Origin: Peptococcaceae bacterium
Lineage (GTDB): Bacteria > Bacillota > Peptococcia > DRI-13 > UBA5745
DNA: 31,878 nucleotides
Assembly (NCBI GenBank): GCA_031264885.1
Contig: JAISDM010000062.1
Coordinates: forward strand, 1 to 31,878
Reading direction: 5' to 3'
A program made the translations under genes and the position numbers. Of the stretch, positions 20,877 to 27,867 are shown one piece after another. Below the pieces are notes generated by a model that saw only the letters and a list, made by a program, of their open reading frames with translations, ran no database searches and was not told the origin of the DNA. Position 1 is the first letter of the stretch. The number at the start of each line of letters is the position of its first letter.

Positions 20877-21716
20877 ATGCTGTTCCGTGACGGATTGCCG
20901 GAAATCCTCCCGCCCAGCGAAGACGGCGTTTTTAAATCAACTTTTACCCGTAAGGAAGCAAAGCCCGCGCTCCTTGAGTTGCTCTCCGACATACTCAGCC
21001 GCCTGCTCAAAGATGTGGCCGTCCGTAATAACGAGCCGCCGATAAACGACATCGACGCAAAACGGGAAGTGTTCGATATAAACTGCGTCGCAAGCGATGA
21101 CCAAGCCCAAATGGATATAGAGATTCAGACAACACCGATGAAGGGTGATACGCGGGAGAATGAACACAAGTCTTTCCGTAATCGCGCTGTATTTTACCTC
21201 TCCGACCTTCACGCGAACCAGCCGGGCCGCGGTATTCGTTACGCCGATTTTTACAACAGTTATCAGATAATGATATGCAATTATAAGGTTTTTAGCTGGG
21301 ATAACGAACTCGTGGAGAAATTCACCTACCGCAATGAGCGAGGCAGGCAGCTTTCCGATATAACAGCCGCAGTTTTTATAGATTTGACGCAAGCAGACGA
21401 AATCGCGAAGAAACCCGTCGCCGAGATGACAGGTATTGAATTATGGGTGGTATTTCTTGCAAAAGCGAACGACCCGGAATACCGAGATGTGATCAATGAA
21501 ATAATAAAAAGAAAAGAGGGGATTTCCGTGGCGTATGAGATGTTGACTTCGATAAGCGCCGACGAGAACGAACGCGCCCGTTTCCGTTCCCGCCGTATGT
21601 GGCAGATGGACAGGGAACACGAGATAGCGTCCGTAAATTATGAGTGGGAGAAAATCGTTGCCGACAAGGATGCTATAATCGCTGAATTACGAGCCAAACT
21701 CGACGAGCGCGCATAA
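20877..21716 (+). CDS. PD-(D/E)XK nuclease family transposase-like protein (PDDEXK_2)
   Basis: This 279-aa protein starts at ATG 20877 behind GAGGTGAG. Key segments are REVFDINCVASDD (about 63-75) and MDIEIQ (78-83), matching the D...ExQ active site of the PDDEXK_2/Rpn group. After this come SFRNRAVFYLSDLHANQPGR and YHSY-like YNSYQIMICNY. The C-terminus ends in a short coiled coil (ADKDAIIAELRAKLDE). The family is usually mobile and multi-copy. It is inserted in the opposite direction between the S1-repeat gene and the Tad genes, with its own terminator. The active-site residues look intact. Confidence 0.85.
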   Translation: MLFRDGLPEILPPSEDGVFKSTFTRKEAKPALLELLSDILSRLLKDVAVRNNEPPINDIDAKREVFDINCVASDDQAQMDIEIQTTPMKGDTRENEHKSFRNRAVFYLSDLHANQPGRGIRYADFYNSYQIMICNYKVFSWDNELVEKFTYRNERGRQLSDITAAVFIDLTQADEIAKKPVAEMTGIELWVVFLAKANDPEYRDVINEIIKRKEGISVAYEMLTSISADENERARFRSRRMWQMDREHEIASVNYEWEKIVADKDAIIAELRAKLDERA

Positions 21717-21767
21717 CAGGAAGTAGCTTCAGATCATAAACAAAACCTGTATTATTGAACAAACGAT

Positions 21768-21810
21768 ACGCGGGTCATCGGGTATAACCCCTGACGGCCC
21801 GCGTCTTTTT
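21768..21810 (+). terminator. Intrinsic terminator of the second nuclease gene
   Basis: ACGCGGG (21768-21774) pairs with the CCCGCGT arm ending at 21804, with further pairing inward, followed by CTTTTTAAA. The last bases overlap the stop codon of the convergent S1-repeat gene, so it may serve both directions. Confidence 0.85.
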
Positions 21811-23353
21811 AAAGATTCTGTTTGATGATACGGGTGATCAGGCCCACCGCCACGCCGCGTTCTTCGTCAATATGCGTGACCGCGAAGCTGACGTCATCCT
21901 TTTTCCCGGGCATTCGGCGGTCATAGCAGGAGTGGGCGATGGCGTTGGCGCCGTTGGCGAGCCGGATGTAGACGACGCCTTTGTGTACGTCGGTCACCTT
22001 GCCCGCGTATTTGCTCTGGACACGGCACTTTTTCAGGTTTTCATGGCTGGTGTTGTCCGATACGCTCTTGATGTCGGCTTTAATGGTGATATCTTCAAGG
22101 CTGTTGCGCCTGACGCTGAGGACGCGGACGAGGATCTGATCGCCCACATTAAAACGCTCATGGGCGTCGCCGATCCAATCCCACGATAAATCCCGCGCCA
22201 TGATGGAACACTCTACCCCGAAGGCTTCAACGCGTACTACCTTGTCGGCCACGGCGATCACGCGCGCCTGTACGACGCGCCCGTCGTAAATACGGTACAT
22301 GCGGTTGGCATCGGTGTTCAGATAGAACAACTGCCGCTTCTTCAGCATGGCGTCCTTTCGGCTTGCCACAATGCTGCGGCTTTTGGATTCGATGCCTTTG
22401 ACAATAAAGTCGATTTCAGCGCCGAGCATGTTGCCGAGTATCTTGTTCTGGCGCAGCATAAGGTCGTCGTACTCCGGCCCGGAGGGATTGCGGGTGAGGT
22501 TGATCATCATTTCCTTCATGGGAATGACGATACGAAAATCGTTGTAGTTCACGATTGCGACGGTCTTGCCTGTTTCGGTCCGCTCAATACCGCCAAGGGC
22601 GCCGGTAAGCATCTTGCGGGTACGGTAGGCGTTGCGGATCTCGTGCCACGCGGCATCTTCGATACTCTCCCGCGTCTCTACCTCGGTCTTTGATTCAATG
22701 GTCAGGATGGGCGGCGGCGCGGCGCGTTTCCGTACCGGTCTCTTTGCCGGCCGCGCCGTGGGTGTATCCTCGAAGGAGAGATCGGGAGCGTCGTCATCGA
22801 GGCCGCCTTCCGCGCCGTCATCGGAGTTGCCGGTCGCGCCATCGCTGAGGCCGTCGCCCGCGTCGTCGGGATCGTCGCCCGCGTCGTCGCCGGGGTCATC
22901 GGCTGCGCCGTCATTGTCGAAACCGCCGTCCGCGTCATCACCGGGGCCGCTGCCCGATAAGTCGGCCGCGGGTTCCGGTTCCTTCTTCTTTCGCGAGGTT
23001 CTTTTGGGCTTTTCGGGGGGCGGCTCGTCAGGTTTATCGCCATCGCTGTTCTTGAAATCGGAGTCGTCGGCATCAAAACCAAACGGGTCGGGGTCAATAG
23101 ATTCGTCCGTTTCGTTCTGATGATCCCCGTCCTCCAGATACCTATCCTCCGGGCGTTCGTCCATAGAGCCGAGCAGATCGTTCATATCCACGTCGCTTGT
23201 TTCGGGCTGCTGTCCCGCAGAGTTCAGAGATTCGATGTTTTCGCTGTTTTCCTCTGCGGAAAGCGTCTGATCCTCTTCCGCCATGGGAAATTCCTGGTTC
23301 CATTCCGCAGCCAGCATCAGATCCAGTGCGTCGGTTTTCTTTTTCACCGTCAT
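21809..23353 (-). CDS. S1-repeat RNA-binding protein with long acidic N-terminal region
   Basis: ATG 23353 lies behind AGGAGGG. The 514-aa protein has two halves. Residues 1-215 are low-complexity: acidic Asp/Gly repeats (for example GDDAGDDPDDAGDG) plus basic KPKRTSRKKK and RPAKRPVRKR patches. Residues 235-510 hold three S1/OB-like repeats, about 240-332, 355-427 and 443-505; the last two are the clearest (GRVVQARVIAVADKVVRVEA; AGKVTDVHKGVVYIRLANGA). S1 domains bind RNA. It sits just downstream of VirD4 in the transfer operon. A regulatory RNA-binding role is possible but unproven. Confidence 0.72.
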   Translation of the reverse strand: MTVKKKTDALDLMLAAEWNQEFPMAEEDQTLSAEENSENIESLNSAGQQPETSDVDMNDLLGSMDERPEDRYLEDGDHQNETDESIDPDPFGFDADDSDFKNSDGDKPDEPPPEKPKRTSRKKKEPEPAADLSGSGPGDDADGGFDNDGAADDPGDDAGDDPDDAGDGLSDGATGNSDDGAEGGLDDDAPDLSFEDTPTARPAKRPVRKRAAPPPILTIESKTEVETRESIEDAAWHEIRNAYRTRKMLTGALGGIERTETGKTVAIVNYNDFRIVIPMKEMMINLTRNPSGPEYDDLMLRQNKILGNMLGAEIDFIVKGIESKSRSIVASRKDAMLKKRQLFYLNTDANRMYRIYDGRVVQARVIAVADKVVRVEAFGVECSIMARDLSWDWIGDAHERFNVGDQILVRVLSVRRNSLEDITIKADIKSVSDNTSHENLKKCRVQSKYAGKVTDVHKGVVYIRLANGANAIAHSCYDRRMPGKKDDVSFAVTHIDEERGVAVGLITRIIKQNL

Positions 23354-23382
23354 AAAATAATCCCTCCTGTCATTTAAGTCAG

Positions 23383-25266
23383 TTATTTGGACATAATAGA
23401 GTCTTTCCCCGCTGAAACATAGCCCGGCTTATCTCTGGGGCCGCCGCCTGATTCCGGCGGTTTTCCTTTCCTGCGCGGACGCGCCGGCGGCGGGACGTCG
23501 GGTTCCTCCATACTGCCGGAAACCGGATGATTCGGGACATAGTCCGACGCTTTGCGGGGCGTCAGCTTTTTGGCCTCCGGGTGGTTGGAATAATCGTACT
23601 TGTCCACTTGGAGAACTTTTTGCCCGCGCATGACGACCAGCGCCTTGTCGATGGGGAGGCGGAGGACTTCATCCATCGTGAGGACCTTTCGCTTGCCTAC
23701 GCCGTTCGTCTCGCGGTATTCCGGCGTATAGTCCGAAATCCGCCATGTGCCCAGCGTCTTCGCGCGGCTTGAAACCTGTATGCTGGCCTCCCCCGTCCGG
23801 TCTGATATGAATTTTGCCGTGAGCTCGTCCGTACAGCCCAAAAAGAGCTGCACGTCGCAATTCCCCAAAATCTCTTGCCATTGGTTGTAAGGGTAGCGGT
23901 TCTGCAGGCCGGCCAGATTTTGGAACACGCATGACATACTGAAATTCCTTGAGCGTATGACCGAGATTTTTCGCGAGAGATCCGGAATCACGCCGCAGTT
24001 GACCAGTTCTTCCCCGAGGAAATGAACGGGTACGGGGAGTCTGCCGTCTGTGCAGTTCTTATCCGCGTAACGGATGAGTTTGATGAACAAAAACGATATG
24101 AACAGGGAACTGAGGAAATCGAAGGTGCTGTCCTGATCCGACGTAACGCAGAAGTAAGCGCATTTTTCTTTGCCGGGCAGTTCCATGTCTATTTCATCGT
24201 GACTCGTGATCAGCCGTATCAGTTTGTTTTGAAAGACCTGCAGCCGGGAACCGAGACCGATGATGACGCCGCCGCGCACTGATTCCGACGCCTGCTTGAA
24301 AATGCTGTACGGCGCCTTCGCCGGGTGGTTCACCGGCAGCGCGTCAAAGAGGCTGTTCAATTCGTTCTCAGAGGATAAAGTGAGCAGTTTGTATACCTGG
24401 CCGATGTTTTTCCCCTCCGGGGGATAGCCCTGCTCCACATAGAGAACCAATGCCTTGAGCAAGTTGAGCTCCGAATTGTCCCAAAAATGGTCGCCGCGTT
24501 CCGAGCCTGTGTTTTTGATGACCACATCACAGAAAAGCTGCGCCATCAATTCCTGCCCTTCGATCTCGGCGAGACAGTTCCAGGAGTCGGAGTTTTCCGG
24601 GGATACGAGGTTGAACACCTTGACCACATAGCCATTATTCCGCAGATATTCGCTCGTTTTTTCGTAAATCTCGGATTTTGGATCTGAGATCAGGAGCGAT
24701 TCCCCGCGGGCCACACTCTGAAACACCATATTCACGCAAAAAGCCCGGGTCTTTTTGGATCCGGAAGCGCCGTATACGGCGATGTTGCGGTTCATCATAC
24801 TGCCTTCGGGAACACAGACGACTTTCCCGCGGATCTGTCCCAGTATGGTTCCTCTGTGCTTTCGGATATCCGGCACAAGGTCGAGGACGCCGGCCAGTTC
24901 TTGCTCCGGCATGAAGCCCGCCGTGCCGTATGTACCCTTGCGGGAATAGATAAAGTTGCGGTCCCGGTCATACTCGCCCTGGTCGCCCCATCCGAGCCGC
25001 ATCCCCATGGCAATGAGCAGCGCGAAAAGTCCGGCGCAAATAAAAACCCCATACATTCCGTATGGGGGCGTGAAGACGGCGGCGACGCAATTCAGCGGCG
25101 ACGGATCGGGCAGAACCGGCGAAGTCCCGTCGCCGGGATAGCCGCCCGCTTGCCGCCACACCGCGTAGTTCCCGACGAACTGCGCCAAATAGCCCCCCGC
25201 GTATAACAGAGCGGCAAGTATCACCGGCGCGATGAGAATAAACTTCCATAGCTTTTTGTTTTTTAC
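23383..25266 (-). CDS. virD4-like: VirD4/TraG-like type IV coupling protein with anomalous start
   Basis: From the first canonical start (GTG 25224) the protein has 613 aa. An AAAGGAGG site instead points to a GTA codon at 25264-25266, which would add 14 residues (KNKKLWKFILIAP...) and complete the first membrane helix. I annotate from there. A second helix is at about 58-75 (GTG numbering). The nucleotide site is GASGSKKT (152-159) followed by LLISDPKSEIY, and the Walker B region is HFLGEELVNCGVIPD (401-415). A conserved region follows with VIRSRNFSMSCVFQNL and CTDELTAKF. It recruits the relaxosome or DNA to the channel. Both Walker motifs deviate from consensus (Gly to Lys; Asp to Gly), which may be typical of this clade. 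Confidence 0.88.
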   Translation of the reverse strand, partial: VKNKKLWKFILIAPVILAALLYAGGYLAQFVGNYAVWRQAGGYPGDGTSPVLPDPSPLNCVAAVFTPPYGMYGVFICAGLFALLIAMGMRLGWGDQGEYDRDRNFIYSRKGTYGTAGFMPEQELAGVLDLVPDIRKHRGTILGQIRGKVVCVPEGSMMNRNIAVYGASGSKKTRAFCVNMVFQSVARGESLLISDPKSEIYEKTSEYLRNNGYVVKVFNLVSPENSDSWNCLAEIEGQELMAQLFCDVVIKNTGSERGDHFWDNSELNLLKALVLYVEQGYPPEGKNIGQVYKLLTLSSENELNSLFDALPVNHPAKAPYSIFKQASESVRGGVIIGLGSRLQVFQNKLIRLITSHDEIDMELPGKEKCAYFCVTSDQDSTFDFLSSLFISFLFIKLIRYADKNCTDGRLPVPVHFLGEELVNCGVIPDLSRKISVIRSRNFSMSCVFQNLAGLQNRYPYNQWQEILGNCDVQLFLGCTDELTAKFISDRTGEASIQVSSRAKTLGTWRISDYTPEYRETNGVGKRKVLTMDEVLRLPIDKALVVMRGQKVLQVDKYDYSNHPEAKKLTPRKASDYVPNHPVSGSMEEPDVPPPARPRRKGKPPESGGGPRDKPGYVSAGKDSIMSK

Positions 25267-26525
25267 GGAAAAAACCTCCTTTCAAACTTTTTCAGGTCGA
25301 TGGTCTGGACCTTTACTTTTTCGCCGCAGAACCGGCGCAGGGCGTCGGCTTGAAAATCAAAACAGATGATTGTGCCGCGCCGTTGGTGAAGCCCGAGCGC
25401 GGCGTTGAAGCGGGCGACGCGGGGCATATCGCAATTATAAGCGAACAGCGCCGGTTCGCCGTTTCCGTCCACAGCGTCGTTTTCTATGAGCATGCCGGGG
25501 TCGCGCTCATAGAGATTTTCGGAAAGCATATCGTTCAGCTGGCGCGTTTTGTCCGTGTCGCATAGAAGCTTTAATAGGACCTCGCCGTTATGGTCGTGGG
25601 TGAGATATGGGAAGCTGTCATAACTGCCGTCAAGCACGAAGTAGTTTCTTTTCACGCCGCCTGTGCTTGTGAGAAGCCGATAGACATGCTCCATGCCGCT
25701 GCCCAGCATCAGAGCGCGGACGCTTTCGGGTCCGTATTGGCGGGACAGGCGCTCACGGCAGAGAACCGTTTTCATCAACGCTTTTGTACGCATCTCAGAT
25801 TTGTAGTTCCATTTCAGGAGAGAACCGCCTGTATTGTAGACGACGAAGATTTCCGTTTCGGTTAAAAGCGCGCCGACAGCGCGCGCCCCTTGTATCTTTA
25901 CCGACTCGGCGCCGAGTCCTTTGATCTCGCGGGAATTATAGAAGGCGGGAGCCGATATTGAGAGGTCCGGCGATACAGTCTCGTCTGGGCGGAACACATC
26001 GGGTTTTTCATCCGGATATATTTTGACGCCGGCGTTCTGCATGGTGACGGTGGTTTCGGCGATACTTTGAAGTCTTAACCGGCGGGTTATCTCATATTTC
26101 GGCCGGCTGGTTTCGGTGTTGCCGGTCAAAAAGGATTCAAACCGATCCGGGTGATCGGTAAGCAGCCTGTTTTTCCCGTTTGCCGTAAGTCTGTAACCCC
26201 GGAGCCTGTCACGGTAGTATGTGAGAATCAGTTTTTGGTTCTTGAGCGCTTTGACTTTTTTCTCTTTGTATCTGCCGCCGCCCGGGAGACGCTTGATTTG
26301 ATTTGCGGGCAGCTCTCCCGACACAGCGACGAGACTCAATATTTTGTAAGCTTGTGAGTCTTGATCGGGGCGCGTCCGTTTTGCCTGTCCTATGATCGTC
26401 ACCACCTGTCTTAAACGGGTCGTCAACACCGTATTGCCAAGAAACTCCGGTTGTTTTTGCCTTCGGGACAATGCCCGGAACGCCTGATAAACAGTGCTTT
26501 TCCAAGATATGAACAGGGGTACCAA
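25263..26525 (-). CDS. Winged-helix ICE protein of unknown function, 420 aa
   Basis: The start is uncertain: TTG 26525 is the earliest possible, with a weak GAGGG upstream. An N-terminal winged helix-turn-helix is suggested at about 58-125 (AYKILSLVAVSGELPANQIK, then KKVKALKNQKLILTYYRD, RGYRLTANGK). The rest is a mixed alpha/beta domain with GTIICFDFQADALRRFCGEK near the end. Such a gene commonly precedes VirD4 in Clostridia elements. It might be a DNA-binding accessory or regulator. Its stop (TAA) overlaps the proposed GTA start of VirD4 by 2 nt. Confidence 0.7.
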   Translation of the reverse strand: MVPLFISWKSTVYQAFRALSRRQKQPEFLGNTVLTTRLRQVVTIIGQAKRTRPDQDSQAYKILSLVAVSGELPANQIKRLPGGGRYKEKKVKALKNQKLILTYYRDRLRGYRLTANGKNRLLTDHPDRFESFLTGNTETSRPKYEITRRLRLQSIAETTVTMQNAGVKIYPDEKPDVFRPDETVSPDLSISAPAFYNSREIKGLGAESVKIQGARAVGALLTETEIFVVYNTGGSLLKWNYKSEMRTKALMKTVLCRERLSRQYGPESVRALMLGSGMEHVYRLLTSTGGVKRNYFVLDGSYDSFPYLTHDHNGEVLLKLLCDTDKTRQLNDMLSENLYERDPGMLIENDAVDGNGEPALFAYNCDMPRVARFNAALGLHQRRGTIICFDFQADALRRFCGEKVKVQTIDLKKFERRFFP

Positions 26526-26560
26526 AAACCGCCCTCATAAAAACCGGGAAATGGCACCCC

Positions 26561-27229
26561 TTATTCGCTGAAATCTATGATGGATTCTACGCTGTTTTGC
26601 CGAGCCGCGAGCCAATCCCGAAACCTGCCTTTATCCATGATGAAAACCTGTGTACAGTCCGTATCGCCAAGTTCCGTCGTGTTATAGGCGTCGCATAACA
26701 AACCTCCATCATCCAACATAACGAAGCTTGAAATGACATCAAGGATCTGTTTTAATTCCAGATTATCGTAGTCGCTGATTCTGCGCTCCGGCAATTCCCG
26801 GTTGTAAATGTGGGAGAAACATACCACGCAATGACTGAATTTGGGCGTGGGGTTGTGATCGGCATAGCGGCTTAACGTAAACTGTAAAGGGTCGAGAAGA
26901 AATTCCGTACTCTGCCGTTGTTTGCGCTTGGGCAAAAGACATGGCAGGGTGATCGCCAAAATCTCGTTTTCATAGCTTATTTCTATCCCATGCGCGGCGC
27001 CCGCCGAAAGCAGGTAATCCTCTTTACGGACGTTTGTGCTGGCATACAGCAGATGCCGGAGCCGGCAGGTGATCTTTTCGGCGCGCAGCGCGGCGTCTGT
27101 GGACAGAATCTCATAATTGTCGGGGTAACGCTGTATGTCGGTGGTGTCCATCGCGTATAAAGCGTTGTTCAAGCGGGAAATGTCTCCCTTAATCTCCCTG
27201 ATTCGTTTGTTGATGATGTGCCGTTCCAT
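26561..27229 (-). CDS. DUF6100-like ICE protein, 222 aa
   Basis: ATG 27229 (MERHIINKRIREIKGD) is preceded by GTGAGG. The longer frame starting at 27373 overlaps the previous gene and is not preferred. It has an N-terminal helical hairpin (INKRIREIKGDISRLNNALY), then a beta-rich domain (IEISYENEILAITLPCLLPK), then CVVCFSHIYNRELPERRISD and NLELKQILDVISSFVMLDDG. I associate this pattern with DUF6100 proteins next to DUF5697 genes in conjugative elements. The function is unknown. It follows the DUF5697-like gene by 7 nt. Confidence 0.65.
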   Translation of the reverse strand: MERHIINKRIREIKGDISRLNNALYAMDTTDIQRYPDNYEILSTDAALRAEKITCRLRHLLYASTNVRKEDYLLSAGAAHGIEISYENEILAITLPCLLPKRKQRQSTEFLLDPLQFTLSRYADHNPTPKFSHCVVCFSHIYNRELPERRISDYDNLELKQILDVISSFVMLDDGGLLCDAYNTTELGDTDCTQVFIMDKGRFRDWLAARQNSVESIIDFSE

Positions 27230-27236
27230 AATGACC

Positions 27237-27779
27237 TCACTTCTGTTCCGATTTGTAATACTGTACAGCCCCGTCCGGTTCCACGCGGCAAAAGCCACAG
27301 GTGTTGGGAATATGGATGGCGCCGATCTGCGCCGGTCGGTCAACGAGGATAATGCGCCGCGCCTCTGTTTCACTTTTCCCGGCCAGCGCGTGATTCATAA
27401 GGATTTCCCGCCCATAGGGCACATAAATGATTTCATACACCTCGCCGCCCGCGAAGAACGTTATCTTCACCGGGAAATCGCTTGGGGAATGATATTCGGC
27501 TCGGTCGATGAAGTCGAGCAGCACCCAGACGGCGGCAAGCAGGCCGGGGTCCGCCTTTGAATCCCACTCGGCGCTTGCCGAAACCCGTCTGGTTTCACGG
27601 TTATGGTATAGCCGTCCTTGTTTTGCCAGCTGTGTTTCCAGATTCCTGATCACGGCTTCTTTCCCCGGATAGAAGCGGAGCAGCTGGTCTTCGGTCAGGG
27701 TCTTGTACATGGCGATGTTCCGTAAAAAGTCGGAGGCTTCGATGCCATAGATTTGATCCCTTGTTCTCAAGGCTTTCAT
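27237..27779 (-). CDS. DUF5697-like ICE protein, 180 aa
   Basis: ATG 27779 begins MKALRTRDQIYGIEASDFLR, followed by a winged-helix-like region (AMYKTLTEDQLLRFYPGKEA). A beta-rich part (FFAGGEVYEIIYVPYGREI) and a C-terminal FCRVEPDGAVQYYKS complete it. AAGGAG abuts the ATG with no spacer, so this start may be leaderless or wrong; ATG at residue 24 is the alternative. The upstream gap holds repeated TACGCATT elements (27785-27853), so the gene may be a regulator acting on its own control region. Confidence 0.62.
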   Translation of the reverse strand: MKALRTRDQIYGIEASDFLRNIAMYKTLTEDQLLRFYPGKEAVIRNLETQLAKQGRLYHNRETRRVSASAEWDSKADPGLLAAVWVLLDFIDRAEYHSPSDFPVKITFFAGGEVYEIIYVPYGREILMNHALAGKSETEARRIILVDRPAQIGAIHIPNTCGFCRVEPDGAVQYYKSEQK

Positions 27780-27784
27780 CTCCT

Positions 27785-27853
27785 TATACGCATTAATTCC
27801 GTATATAACACGTATAAACCGAATGCGTATTAAATCCGCAAATAATGCGTAAT
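27785..27853. promoter_or_regulatory. Operator-like cluster of TACGCATT elements
   Basis: Three copies lie in the 88-nt gap between VirB4 and the DUF5697-like gene: TATACGCATTAA (27785-27796), its inverse GAATGCGTATTAA (27821-27833) and ATAATGCGTAAT (27842-27853). Between them is GTATATAACACGTATA, another partial dyad. The layout suits a repressor or activator site controlling the downstream genes. Confidence 0.5.
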
Positions 27854-27867
27854 CGTTTGGTATGGGC

